Assembly: GCA_019095985.1 (NCBI GenBank)
Contig: CM032666.1
Coordinates: 4,851,216-4,915,215 of the forward strand
Length of the DNA: 64,000 bases
DNA from: Streblospio benedicti
Lineage: Eukaryota > Annelida > Polychaeta > Spionida > Spionidae
Direction of reading: 5' to 3'
The position numbers were made by a program, and so were the translations under genes. The notes below the pieces were generated by a model that did not search any database, was not told the origin of the DNA, and was given only the letters and a program-made list of their open reading frames with translations. Positions 1 to 13,672 of the stretch are shown here, one piece after another (the first letter of the stretch is position 1; every line of letters starts with the position of its first letter).

Positions 1-297
1 CACCAAAATATTCCTCTTAACACATAATTACAACCAGTTTATATATACCTACAAGAAAACACGTGTCCCCATAAAAAATAAACAAGTAAAACAAATCTGA
101 TGGTTGAAAACAACAATGTTTAAATTTGGTATACTGTAAAATTAGAATATTTCGTAGCTATTAAATTTTGCGATTTTCATTTATAAATTATTTTGTGATT
201 ATTTTATTCTAGTTTTACAGTATGTTTAAACATAATGCACAACCCATCAAAAAGCAGACATTGTTTTTTCACTGGATACCCGATAAACACACAATAC

Positions 298-3200
298 CTG
301 GTGACCAAGGCACTTGTGGGGCCCGGTGATGAATGGCAGGTGGGTGTATGTTGCATCCAGCTCACGCTCCAGGAAACGTTCTGGCTGGAAACTGTCTGGA
401 TCACTCCATATTGCTGGGTTTCTAAAAGAGGAAAAACAGAATTTACGGTGCTAGATTAAATCATTATGTCACAAAATTCACACGTTCACATTACCACGTT
501 CCTGGAAAGATGTGTAATGAATTAAACTGGGGGGAAAAATTAATAAAGATAGAAAATGTATTGAATACATGGAAAAGGGCTAGACTAACCATTATGGGTA
601 GAATTGAAGTTATAAAAATTCATGCGATTTCTAAAATAGTGTATATATCAACGGTATTTACCATGCCAAATGAAATTTTGAAATGTTTGAAAATCATGCT
701 TTACAATTTGGGGGTATGAAAATGATAGATTTAGATGATTTTTTAAGTGTGTTACAAGCTTCATGGACACCCAGATTCCTTAATATTAAAGGAAAATGGC
801 AAGATCCCTTTTCCATGTTTATTTCTAAAATAAATGCAGATAAAAGGTTTATATAGAAAGAAAACAATTAAAGCATATAGTCTTCTAAATGACAGTGAAT
901 TTTTTAAATCTACCTGTATCGGAAACATGTATTTTAAAATTGGGAATACATGTTTGTATTTAAAAGAATTGATGAAATATGGTAGGAAGTACGCACAGGA
1001 CTTTGTAAATGATGATTTTAATTTGTTGAATGATGTAGAACTCTTTGGGAGCATCACCAATGAACAAAATGTTGACATTTAAATCAAAATAATCAAAATT
1101 GGTCTCTTCAAAAGACTGAAGAATTTAAGCTTAGTAAACAGTTTAAAGGTAAAGAAAACACCAATCTATAATATATTAGTAAACAACAAAATGGTGGACA
1201 TTAATAATGCCGAGAGTAAGGTATTTTATGATATTCTTTTGTCAAAAAATAATGTTAAAGGAAAATGACGACTTTGTATTCACAGTTATTCAATTTTTAA
1301 AATAGAACAGAAACCTGGAAGCAAATTTATACTGAAAAATTAATAGATATTAAAATTCTGAAATTAAAAGAGTTCAATTTTAAAATCCTGAATAACATCC
1401 TTCCAACTGGAAACTACCTTTCAAAGTTAAAAAATATAAGTAAATATTGTATGGTATGTAGGCAAATAGAAAATTTAGAACACATGGTATATAAATGTGA
1501 AAGAATAAAATTAATATGGGAAAAGGTATCTAATATTTTAAAATGTAATATTATTTTCAAACAAATTATATGTGGATTTATTCACTATGATTCAAGTTCA
1601 AAGTTAAAATGTTTAAACTATATAATTGCAATAATAGCATATTCAATTTTTAAGACAAATTCCATTTGTAAAGTTAACGAAGAAAAGTATGAAGATAAAA
1701 ATATACAACAAATTGTAGAAAATATTTTGTACTATTAACTCATGTTAGAAAAAGTAGATCTTAATGTATTGAAAATTAATTATATTGATAGATTATAATA
1801 TGTATACATAAGCAGTTGCTTCAGGCCCAAACCCCTCATATTACACACGTATGTCTTGTTTATGTGTAGAAAATTTAAGGAAAAAGAATTATTATGAATG
1901 ATTCTTTTTATGATAAATGAATACGAAAGATTGTCATAAAGTATAGAAAATATTGGTGTGAGGACGCACACAAGTAGTATAGAGAGAACTCTATATGGTT
2001 ATAGACACTATAAGCCGATAGTGGCTGCCTCCATTAATATCTTCTTTTTATTATGCTCATGTATAATAGAGAAAAAAAATGAAACAAAAGATGAAGAATA
2101 AGTATAGAGCTATATAACATCTGTCTGTCACACTTTCATAGCTGTTAATGATGGCTGATGTAAGTCCACGTGTGCAGGTTCACTTCACTGTACATGATTC
2201 GTGATTTAATAAAATGTTAGCACTATGGGAATACCAGCAGAGGAACATAGGCTGCAAAATCCAGCCTCGTAAGTTCAATTCAGTATCAATTTTTTGTACA
2301 ATGATGCTTGCACTGCACACGGATAGATGTTTGGTTTGTGTCTTCTAAAATAGTTATTTGATGACAATTCAAATGTCGGGTCACATATAAGGTGTTTGAC
2401 AGCAGTCTTATGAAAGCTGGGCTCCGTATATCGTGTGTTTCTTTGAAAACGAATAAAATGATTGTGTCAACTACGTAGATATTTTGCCATCCCGGGAATA
2501 AACAACCAATGTTTAAAAATGTTTTCACTCAGAAATGTTGTAAGTAAACATCTATTATGCATGAAATCGGATTCAGTAGTAAATTTTACCTAGATGTATG
2601 AAGAATTACGCAGTTTTATAAGCTCCACAACCTTAAATATTGAACTATTCCCGTTTTGATAAACGTACATTCGCAGACAGACCACCGGATTTCAAATGGC
2701 AACGTTCAGTTGGATAATGACAGCTAGTATCCACATTAAACTGTTTTTATTTGTGTAATTACTTCTCCATAGCCGATATGAAAGTGTTACGTTATCCATT
2801 ATTGAGTACAGTAGGTGCAACCACCACGTTTATCAACGTACGTGTGACATAGTTATCTGAACGTGATGTACGTAATTCGTTCAAAACCATGGGGTCATCC
2901 GGTGCGTTTTGCTGAATCTCGTGCTGAATCTCGTGCTGAATTTTTGGCTGAATTCTGAGTTGAGTTCATAGCCTACAGACCTCGTGCGTATAGTCTTAAC
3001 CTACCCAATCGGGGCTTGGGTATTATGAATTATGATTTTTTGTCACTATATATCTACTGCGTTTATATATATCTATCACATTTCTATCGATATATCAAGT
3101 CATATAATTATATAAAAAAAAAAAGAAAAAAAAAAGATTATTATCATATCACACACGTAAATTTGTGACATAGATATTGTGTCTAGTTAGGTGGGAAGTA

Positions 3201-6200
3201 TAAGAAACATTCTCAAGCATTTATTTTCTATTGATATATAATTTCCAAGAATTTTATGTTCTTGAGTGGCTGAGTGTATAGTGACTTGTACTAATGATCA
3301 GAAGGTTTTGGATAACATTCTTGGTCAGGACTGGTGGTGCACATGGGTGTTGAGCAAACTCATCCATCAGCAGTTGTATACTGCTTCATAGGAACTACAT
3401 TAAGTATGAGGGATTAGTATAATGAATGTGGGAAAGGATATTCATGGAATGTCAATGATGGGAATGTACGTACATTTTGCCTAAGGTGATAATGAATCCA
3501 AACCATCACATTTAAATATGTAGTTGTCCATATGACAATTTTCAAAAAAGTGTGTATGATGCTTGTTTTCTGTGTAGAAAAAATATTTTCTTGTTTATTT
3601 GACAATTACAAAAATTATCAAAAGCTATATTTTACAAAATAAATGTACCGGTATATAAAATAATGAAAAAAAGAAAAGAAAAAAAAAGTTCCTGGATAGA
3701 AAAGAATATATAAATTTCACTGAAAATGGGATACCCTCGAGATACCCAATAAGAATATTACATATTTCAAGTGCACCAATGTATGCAATTGATACTGAAA
3801 TTTTTAATATATAAAAAAAGAGAAAAAATTAAGATGAGCGATGTCAACATCAAAACACTGCATAATATCAATAGCAAAAATCAGTTTAATACATGTACAC
3901 ACCTCATCATGGCTCCGACATGGAATGCAATCTGCGTGCCGGCTGGAATGTCGTAACCAAGGATATGGTCGTCTCTCACAGCAACACGGTAAAAGGAAGG
4001 GGCAGCTGGATACAAACGCTGGGTCTCGCGCAGCACACAGTCTAAAGGCATTTTAATTTCAAGCATAATAAATTTATAAAAATGGATTGGGCAAGATACC
4101 CAACTAGAACAGACTACACATGTATTTCACATAAAGGGAAGAAGTGTTTACGGAATGTCATATGTAATATAACTTAGTAATAAAAAAAATATATAAGTTG
4201 ACTGACAAGTTGAACATATTCTTCATGGAACTTGAATCAACAGGTAACGTTCTTACATGTATAGGCTATATACACCATTGACTTTGTATTGGGCCAATTT
4301 TAAGAAGCATCAAATACTGATGATTGAGTATTATGCTCATGAAACAAATTTGTAGGTAATCAAATAATGTGAAAGACTTGAACTCATTAATTTTTCTTAT
4401 CTCGCTCCCATTCATATGGTTGAGCACTCAGTGACTCTTCAAAGTAAGTGCCAAGTTCAACTTCATCTCAATCTACACCATAAGCTATATACTTTACCCT
4501 GTCTCTAGCACTAACAATGTTTAAATGACAAAACTAGCATTATAGGGATTATTGAATAGATTTGAAAAAGATTGAATAGATTTAGATATCTTCATCGTAT
4601 ATCCATATTCAGATATGATTAGAAGCACGTATACAATATATAATAATGCTGATGCCTTTGTTGTCACAGAGGTGCAGAACCTAGCTACTTGAAATTGTAA
4701 TAAACAATAAACAGTACATATACTGGTGCAATGATTGGAATTATCAGCGCCTGAGCCTCATGAATCATGGTTAAAGGTTATGCTCAGTGGCTGAACAAGT
4801 ATGCTTTCATACAAGCAATATGTGTTCTGTGCATTTTGAAAGTTTCTGATGTGTTCTGTGCATTTTGAAAGTTTCTTTCATTTCAACAGTGTATTAAAAT
4901 ATCTAGAGTAATTTAAATGCCGCTCAATAAAATGCTGGTTATAACCCCATCAAAACGTGTAGGTAAGGAATGTAAACCGAATGATTTTTTGTCAGACGTA
5001 ACTTTACGGTGCAAGTAAGAAGCCAGCTGGTTATTTCTACCATGATAAACGTGACATCTGCCGTTAGAAATGCACGGTATGTCTGGCAAAAATAATTCCA
5101 TTATGTAATATCAGGTGTAATAAATATCGAATGTAGAGAGTATAAATATCATTTTCCTTACACTTGCAATGGAAAAGGCATCGTTCATTGATACTGGATT
5201 TTACAGAAAAAACATTTTTTGGCTGAGCATTATCAATTATTGACGTGCGTTACTTTCTCAACCTTTAAAATGTAATTTGTGATGAAATACATGTAAAGAT
5301 ATTGGCTGGCTATAAATCTTGCTAACTATCTAATATTGCAGTTTTACCATTAATCTTACAATTTGCCTATTTAATTGTAAGAAAATATTTCTAGTTTTAC
5401 AGTGCACACTAACAGGTCTACTTCCCTGTTTAAATTTACCAAGATATTCCAGTTTACTGAGGTGTTCCCAGCTGACAGGCTCGCCTTCCGGAACATGCGC
5501 CTCGATTTCCTGCCTCACACGAGTCTGTACATCGGGGTGCTGTGCCAGCAACAGCAGAAGCCATGACATGGTTACCCCCGTTGTCTGGGAAATAACAAGA
5601 TTATATATGTATGCAAGGCCGTAGCCAGAATTGCGAAAGATAGGAGGCAAAATATGTTGGGCAAGGATGCAGTCAAACAGCTTTTCTAGGGGGGCGGGGC
5701 ATGCTCCTCAAATTCTTTTTGTAATTTAGAACTCTTTTCATACCAGAGAAATAGTTCTAAAAACAAATATCTTAAAACTCAGTTTCAATCAGGGTTTGAC
5801 AAAAATAAATCCCTCCAAAACATAGGAGGCAGTTGCCTCCCTTGCCTCATATGTAGCTACAGCCCGGACATGTGTGTATTTTTGTTAATTTTAAATCATT
5901 GGCAAATACACAAACTTGCTTTTTTATTTCACTTTAAATCTATATCATGGATTCATGTAGGCATGTGGTTTCATTTACCCATGAGAATTCTTGTTTATGC
6001 GTAATACTGAAAATTACATAATTGGATTTTCTTAGCTGACCAACATTTGATGAGAAGTGTAAAATTCTGTGTAATTCAAAAAGTAATACCATCTTGTAAT
6101 TCAAAAAGTAATATCATCTACCAAAATGGCAGGCTGTCACTTTGCACCCCAATTAATACTCATTAAAAGTGAGCTTAACTAATCTCAGAACTCTGGCAGC

Positions 6201-9200
6201 TTCGTCAGCTAAATGCACAAACCTCATGTCCAGCAATGAGAAGAGACAAAATTTGGTCTCGAAGCTCATCGTCACTCATGCCCTCCGCTGTCTCCTGGTA
6301 ACGAGCCACAATGAGGCGGCCCAACAAGTCATGGTCCACATCAGACAAGCGCAGAGCATCTACAGCAAATCAACAGTCATCATCAGTCTTCTTTGAATAT
6401 ATTTTGCAATGAAAAACACAGGCGTGGATGCAGGGGTAATTGGTAGTTAATTCACTATTAAATTCAAATTACTTCAAATTGTGGCTTGCATTGTACATGT
6501 ATTCTCAAGAAAACCCTCACTTCCGTTTCCTGTCTGTGCGGGTCTACCAGTGACAACAAACGTATGTGTGCCGTATTGAACATAAACAAGAAAACACAGG
6601 TGTGCCCTATTGACGTAAACAAGAAAACGTCTGGAACGTGTAGCGTATTTCTTAACAAAGGAAAAGCACCGTTTGGCGTACAGCATTTCAGTGATTGTTT
6701 GGCAAGGTACGGCATTTGCTGTATTAAAGTCGGCTATTTTAAAACCCCAGGAAACTTTCATTAGCAGCCTCTGCTCTAAAACCTGTCCAGTATGTTATAC
6801 AATGATAAATAAACAACATATTTTAATTCACAACTAACAAAATAAAGCAACTTCGAGTACAGAAATATCATGTAAAAAACGGCCAATTTCCCGTGCATTT
6901 ATATGGTAACGTGTCAATACTATCACCTCACCGGGGTGAAATCACACGACTTATGACGCGAGAGTTTCCTTGAGAATATGAATGAAATAAGAAAAAAGAT
7001 TTCCAGCACCATATGAGCAGTCTATAAGAAATGATAACAATTGATGTCCACTTACCAGTTCCAAAAAGTTCTAATGTTCTTCGTTTCTGACGTATAATAC
7101 CATACAGCACTTTATCAATTATTGCTTTATTTTCTTTCAATAACTTATTAGCTTTGGTTGGAAGTTTGTTGTAGAATGGGATGAGACGGGTAAAACTGCA
7201 AGGGTTACAATGCATTTAATTATTAAGAATTTCAACCGTTATAATGCATTTTGATTGTGAAGAATTTGTTGCTGTTTAACAAATACAAAGTACAATTTTC
7301 ATTAACTCAACTGTACTCCCATTTATTTACATACATTAAAATTATAGATATACCGGGTAGAAATTATGTAAAAAAGTGGATTTTCTCTCAGTTGAATTTT
7401 TCTATTTAAGATGTATACTAACCTTATGCCTCCTGATGCAGTAATGGCTCTGAATGCTGCAATTGTTTTTGATTCAGGACACTTAAGGCATTGAAAATCA
7501 TGCCCAAACAATGACTTGCCTGCCACATCCAATGTCTACAACATAATGTACTTTCATAAAAGTGTACTGTTAACTACAGAAAACATGTACATCTTAAGAT
7601 TTGCTTTTAAACAGTCATCACAAGTGAAGTGTACACTCTAACTACCATATACTTTATTTTGCCGCTGATTTAGCATCTGACTAATAGAGTCCAAATTGAA
7701 TTAAACATACTATTTATAACATTTTCATCATATATTATATATATAAAAAAGGACATGACCTCATCAGGAAAAAAATACAATATGAAAAACTAATCCAAAG
7801 AATTTTTTGTCAATATTTACCATTCTCATTAGATCCTCTTGGATGTTGATTTCAGCTTCATTTGATGATACTTTCTTAACCCAAACTTCACATAGCTCTT
7901 TTGAGCACTCTTGAAAAACAGTGATGTAGACTAAAACAATTTGAAAATTCTTTTTTTAGAAAAATATAAATTTTCAGCAAATATTCAGATATACCAAAAT
8001 GTTATAAAGTATCAACTGATTCTAAAATGATTAACTCTTAAAGTCTTCAGATATATTTGGTGGATGTTCGCTGTCATTTTAACGCACGTTTTCAAACTGA
8101 CAAATGTGCATTTTTAGCAAGGTGTCAGTTTGAAATCGCATGTCAAAATGGTGGCGCGCGCATCAATGAGGTTAACTTTTTTTATATTGAATAACAGACT
8201 ATGGTGTAATACCAAATATAAAACTTACATTTTATTGATTCACGGTTGAAATGTGGATTTAAAATTCGTCTTTGATCAGTATGTTCTTCCCCAGAAACAG
8301 TGAATATCCCACCATTAATTATGCTGCAAAAGAAAAGAATGTAGATCACAAGACACGTCACAAAATTTACTAAGTGTAGGTTTAAAACACATGTCGATAT
8401 GCTGGCACATGCAGCTACCTACCAGCATTACCTAAAAGAAAATTAAAAAACAAGTTACTAACAAGTAAAACAGTTTATGGGCAAAAATAAAATGGCACAA
8501 TTTTATAAATGTGATCAATCCTGCATGTACGACGTGAAGGTCCTATGTCCTGCTTTGGTGAGAAGATGCAAATTTTGAAATGTAAACACATAAAACGTTA
8601 TAATGCACTATTGTAAAGTGAAACAAAATAAGAGTACCTGTAGTTGCATGCATACGCCATCATTCCAACAAGTGTTTTCAAACAAACCATAAATAAAATG
8701 TACATGTGTCAGTTTTAAAACGCATGGCAGAATTACAGTGTATGCATCTAACGCTTTCAAACACAGCAATATCTGATGTCATTTACCTGCTTACAAATTT
8801 TGGCCTCTTGTAATTGGCGACATTAGTGACCATGATATGCTTTAGAGCTTCAGGATCTGCAATCAGCACTCGCTCTCTTCCAAACAAATGATAGAAGCGT
8901 ACAATGCCCCCATATTTTCTTACCCAGCTGAAATAATAAAGACTGCAATTTTGAAATTCATACTTGTATGATTGCTATTATTATTATCATTCTTACAGTA
9001 GACACCAAAATATTTCATATGTAAAAAATGAAATCACAGCGATGATGAGTTGGTAGAGACATTGACTGGGAGAAAAATTGATCTCTTTTTTTGTCATCAG
9101 GAGACCAGAAATCAAGGTCATGGATCTCGAATTGTTGTGGGTAAGAACTCACGTAAATATATATGGTGTGGAAAGGAAGCAGATTGAGGAGATAGCTGTG

Positions 9201-10317
9201 GCGTAGAAAAGTGGCTTGTTAAGCGAGTCAAGTCAATGTATACCAATGTACAAAGCCGTGTTCGTGTTGGAGATGGGTACAGTGAGGAATTTAGTGTTAT
9301 TGTTGGAGTACATTACAAGTTAGAGGTTGTGACAGAGTTTTATTACTTAGGTGACAATGTTGTCCAGTAGTGGATGCTGTGAATTAGCTGTTTGACTCAC
9401 TATATTCAATTTCAAAAGTTGTAATAATCAACTAAGTAAATAGCCTCACAATAATAATATTGGTTCATAGGCATATCTTTTAAACTGCCTGTACAGTCTT
9501 ACAACATCTACCTGTGGGTTTAGTCACCAATTTTTTAAAGGAACATTATCAAAACTTAGCTCAGCTGGTGCAAGACCACAAAAACATAGGGAAGAGAAAC
9601 AACAAACGGCCAATCACAATCAGTGCTGCATGTTTCCCATGGCTGAATTGTGATTATTGACAGCTGAGGTAAATTTGTCCTTATGATTTGATTGGCTCAA
9701 GTGTCCTAAAATATTTAACTTAAAGCATAAAACTTGAATGAGTGTTTTCTTTTTCAAAAAAGTTATGAATTGAATAACCCCAACCTAGATTAGGATTATA
9801 GACTCATTACCAATATGTATTTTTAAGAACATATTTTGAACATATACCCAATGGAAGATGACATTGCTTCTCCAACCATAGCTTCTCTAACATTACCAAA
9901 TAGTGGATCATAACCAGGACCAGGAATCTGAAGAAGAAAAGTAATTGAAAAATATTGAGTGCAAAATTATAAGATTTTTTTTCTTCATATTACTTTGAAA
10001 ACAAATGTCACATATTTTGGCATGATCTATTTAAGTGTAGTTCACATAGCTATTAACACACTGTTACAAACCTTTCTAAGAGGAGATAGAAATGGTTTCA
10101 CAAAGAAACAGTACGTTGTGTACAAAGCTAAAGGTGGTCCACCATATTTTACAATAACTTTAACTGTAGATCTAAGGCTTCTTGTAAATAAACGAATAAA
10201 TAGCGTCAAGAGAAATTCGTCCTTTGTATCATCATAATATTCATACGCGTCAGCAGCTAATCTGGATAGCACGCTTTGCTTGGTCTCAGATGACACTTTT
10301 GATAAAACTTCTCCCAT
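298..10317 (-). CDS. Cytochrome P450, 11 exons, 3' end outside window
   Basis: Haem-thiolate monooxygenase, presumably microsomal. Minus-strand exons in order: 10317-10072, 9927-9848, 8927-8787, 8323-8229, 7930-7821, 7535-7423, 7195-7056, 6359-6223, 5584-5440, 4041-3903, 421-298. All have GT-AG borders and matching phases and join to 490 codons. The only ATG is at 10317 (purine at -3, G at +4). The N-terminus is about 80 residues, with a weak hydrophobic stretch before the proline-rich hinge IPGPGYDPLFGN (from residue 83). The I helix AGHETT (351-356) is split by an intron, with TTGVTMSW opening the next exon. ETQR (408-411) is the K-helix ExxR, QPERF (461-465) the PERF region, and FITGPHKCLG (479-488) contains the haem cysteine C486. 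Its arginine position is histidine, and Ile follows the Phe, both unusual. About 40-50 C-terminal residues are missing beyond the left edge. The family looks like an animal microsomal P450, but I cannot assign a CYP number. It sits head-to-head with BTAF1. Confidence 0.94.
480..1795 (+). mobile_element. LINE ORF2 3' fragment, L1/Tx1-like
   Basis: Broken translations across this stretch match the C-terminal part of LINE reverse transcriptases: NWGEKLIKIENVLNTWKRAR and LTIMGRIEVIKIHAISKIVY at 520-660, then GMKMIDLDDFLSVLQASW after a frame change near 713, and CMVCRQIENLEHMVYKCERI near 1450, a C-x2-C-x7-H-x4-C knuckle typical of the end of L1-type ORF2. Several stops and frame changes show it is dead. 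It lies in the last large intron of the P450, opposite to that gene's direction. Confidence 0.75.
3261..3425 (+). mobile_element. tRNA-derived SINE, copy 1
   Basis: Begins with an A-box-like GAGTGGCTGAGTG and has a degenerate B box about 40 bases later, followed by a body (GGGTGTTGAGCAAAC and GTATACTGCTTCATAGG) shared with the copy at 27355. In a P450 intron. Confidence 0.5.
4771..5239. mobile_element. MITE with TTAAAGGTTATGCTCAG ends, copy 1
   Basis: Left end TTAAAGGTTATGCTCAG and right end CTGAGCATTATCAATTA are imperfect inverted repeats. The inside matches 43013-43730 (for example CTTACACTTGCAATGG and ATTGATACTGGA). No coding capacity. In a P450 intron. Confidence 0.6.
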
Positions 10318-13300
10318 AATGATGTACAACAATTAGAAGATTAATTTAGAGCTAATTTTCAATTCTTCAATTCACATCTGAAATAGAAATACAAAAGAGC
10401 TAGAATAAAATAAGCACACATTGGAAATATAAATACAAAAATAATGCAGGAATATATAACAGGGCATGTCGTTGATTACAGTCATAGTACGGGACATTGG
10501 TCACGTCAAAGTACTTTGCTACTGTACTTTGGTCTCAAACTAAAAATATACAAATAAAATTGAATTTACATGAGTGCTGTAAACTGTCAATGTCTTTAAA
10601 TGTTATCTTCACCTGTAAAAATATATGTTGTTGTCACCTTTTACATGTAAGTACTTATCAATGCCTTCCTTTAATGATATATTATATAAAACAGTGATTT
10701 TTCTTTACAATATCTCGGACCGGAAATAGTAGAATGAATTACGACAGTCAACAATTGGTTAGATCCAAGTTTTTACGCCATATTACTTTATGATAGTTTG
10801 TGACCTAAATACTGATTGGTCAAAAGTTATGAGATAAAAATAGCATCCAATCAAAGTAGAGCTTGTTCATATTTCATGGACAACTTCGAAAGATGGCGTT
10901 CATTATAAAACTGGACAGCGATCCGAGCAGATCTTTTCGAAAGTTTTGACATAAAACGGAAGGCTAGGACTCCGTCTTAAGTAAATTCATGCGACTTTTG
11001 CACGTATAGTAGTTGATTATTATGTGTATTAATAAGTCATGTTGTTAATAATAAAGAATATGCACTCAAAATGTAAATTATGTCTGCAATATTTTGTTCT
11101 CACTTTCCAGGCAAAGGTTCATCAAAACAGACATCTGGGCATCTTTACTTGCTTGAGGTTGCCACATTGTTTGAGAAGCAATCTGGCATGTAAAATAGTG
11201 TCGTTGGTTGGACACAAGGCGATTATGACAAGTTTGAAGCTATGACAACCAGGTTTTTAGTTGATTTTTCAATGCTAATTATTAGAACATTTCAAAATAT
11301 TTTTACAACTTATTAATTCTTAATGATATTATGAAAATAAACTCGTATGTTTTCAAATATTTTGTGGTGGTATATTATACTAGACCCTCTTTTAGGAGAG
11401 TCTGAAATACATATTTAGTGTAAGCTTTGGCGGGGTATGCACAGCCGTCAGAATTCAAAGGGCTGTGGCATCCCCCTTTTTTCCAAATCAGCAAACCACT
11501 TTGACTGCTCGTGTTAGTAGTATCCATAATTTAGGATGTCACTTAGACACAGAATCCAAGACATCTGAAAAGGTCAAGTTTACCAATTAAGTCCTTAATA
11601 TACAGCACTATTGCAGAGTCCCAATTGTTTATAATGGAGGTATTAGTCTACCCAATGTTTATATAGAGATAATACCCACCTACCATACCTGTCGGAGGTC
11701 TGTGAGTAATATCTCCTTACAAACATTAGGACTCCATGAGTCATATATACAGTGCATAGAAATTCTTCAAAACCCACCTCACTTCCATTTATCTGTTTAT
11801 CTTACTTGTAAAGATACCCCTTTTGATTTAAATTAAGTTAGAATGCATTTGAGATACTTTAATTTGGACATATTTTAAAAAGGAAATGATGCTATATCAC
11901 CAAAAAATGCTTGTTGCAACGAATTTAATTTCTTTTTTATTGAGTCACAATGCGCTCTACATCACTACATATATGAACAGTCAGTATCACACCATGTAAA
12001 ACAAGAGAGGACCAAATTGTATTGAGTGTTTAGTCAATATGATATCCTACACTTCTCAATCGTGTTAATTATGTTGCCAACTAACTGCATCTTCTTGATT
12101 AAAATCTCTTAAAATTTGCAACCATGTTCTTTTCCTCAACATTTTTACACTCCTGCGTGAAATTCAGATTAAGTAATAAAGCCTGAGCGTGAAAAGGGGG
12201 CAAGGTGGCACCACTCTGAGAATCAGGTGCAGAGATTGGGAAGTGCAAATTGATTTCACGCAATAACTAGGAAAATCCCCTTTTTCAAGATAATGTCAAT
12301 GCACCATGTGCGCATACCTGACTGACTGGCAAACACTGTTTACATTTCACACAGCCACTAAAAGAGCCCTAGTTTACTGTATAAGGCGCAGATGTTCTAT
12401 ATTGCAGCCTGACCCATATATTTAGCTCAGCTTGATAGAGGCAAGTAACCAAAAAAAAAAAAAACAAAGTCAGGTAGTGGCCCTGTGATATCTTACAGTT
12501 TACTCTCAATGCAGTATGGAAAATTAGGCATTATTGATTTTTCATGGTTGTAATATATGCATGTAATATTTTGATATGTAAAGGCATAATTAGCAGACAT
12601 TAGTGTGAGCAAATTGATGTTGAGTAGATGGCAATACATAGACAAAACCGGGTGAGTTGTTAACATTGATTATTTTATTGGGCAAGTTCTTGGGGCGTAT
12701 CACGGCTCGCCCTTCGGGCTCGCAGTGATATGCCCCAAGAACGAGCCCAATAAAATAATCAATGTTAAACAACGAACCCGTTTTTGTATTTATCAGTCTT
12801 TTCCAAACAATTACAATACTGTTTCAAAATAAACTGGCATATTTTCAACACGTTTAACAAGAAAATTTATTAATAAATTACAAAATGCAATAATGTAGGA
12901 ATACGCTGTATAATCATAACAAAATACAGTGCAGTGACTCTCTCAGACATATAGACGCCTATGGTTGGACTTCTGCACTACAATTACGTCAGCCGTATGA
13001 CAGCTACGCACACTGTACCGTGCGATCTCTTTGATGTTCATTGATTTTGGAGGTTTTCCTAGAAGTAGTAGGTGTGCTAGATTATTGAACATATTTGAAG
13101 TGGGGCAAAAGTAGTCCGGTTGACAACTAACCATATACGGAATCCGTATATGGACAGTCCTGATACAACATATTTTTACAAGGCAGTTCTGGAGGTCGAT
13201 ATCGACTGAAAATACAGGCAAAAGATTGATAAAATACAGATCACATATTACAGACAGCGCAGTAATTGGTCGTCAGAGACGACCTACGTTTTGTCAGGGT

Positions 13301-13672
13301 GACTCAGACTTCAAGTTGACTATTCCGAAAGGATTACTTACATTTCATGTTTTTTACTAGTTCAAAGTCTTGTAACAAGCAATTTTTTTGCCCGCCAGTA
13401 TTTTTTTCATATGTATGTACATATTCCACATAGACGTCATGGGATTCTTCAAACTGGTGAAAATTTAACTTTAAAAACAAAGTAATTAAGCATATATATG
13501 TTTTTTTTTTGACGACTTAGAATATCACCCGGCCGACCTACGTTTTGAGGTTGGTCATCCAGTATGTGCACATGACAATGTCTTCACGTCGTTGGTGTGT
13601 TGTCACATGATGTATGATTTACTTATGGTTTAGAATATTATCAATTTATCAACAACATTTTGGTCTCTGCAG
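10318..13672. promoter_or_regulatory. Putative divergent upstream region between P450 and BTAF1
   Basis: No exon was recognised here. The P450 starts leftward at 10317 and the first found BTAF1 exon begins rightward at 13673, so this space should hold both promoters and the tiny first BTAF1 exon. Between 10700 and 10960 there are a GATTGGT (10813) and a CCAAT (10847), an ETS-like CCGGAA (near 10720) and AAGATGGCG (10890), a YY1-like word common at broadly expressed promoters. That stretch is the best candidate for the BTAF1 promoter, but this is inference. A foldback repeat (12643-12786) lies in the right part. Confidence 0.35.
12643..12786. repeat. Foldback MITE hairpin
   Basis: An almost perfect palindrome: the arm from CAAAACCGGGTGAGTTG through TTATTTTATTGGGC and TTCTTGGGGC is mirrored by GCCCCAAGAACGAGCCC to GAACCCGTTTTTG, with a centre around GCCCTTCGGGC. 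A half copy is at 22933-23000. Upstream of the first BTAF1 exon found. Confidence 0.75.

Noticed and set aside
10891-10950. ATGGCGTTCATT as the first BTAF1 exon
   Set aside because: It begins like BTAF1 (M-A) but has no GT donor in the required phase before a stop codon.
12943-13221. 92-codon minus-strand frame
   Set aside because: No recognised motif, no splice partners, and it lies in the presumed upstream region; a chance frame or old element piece.
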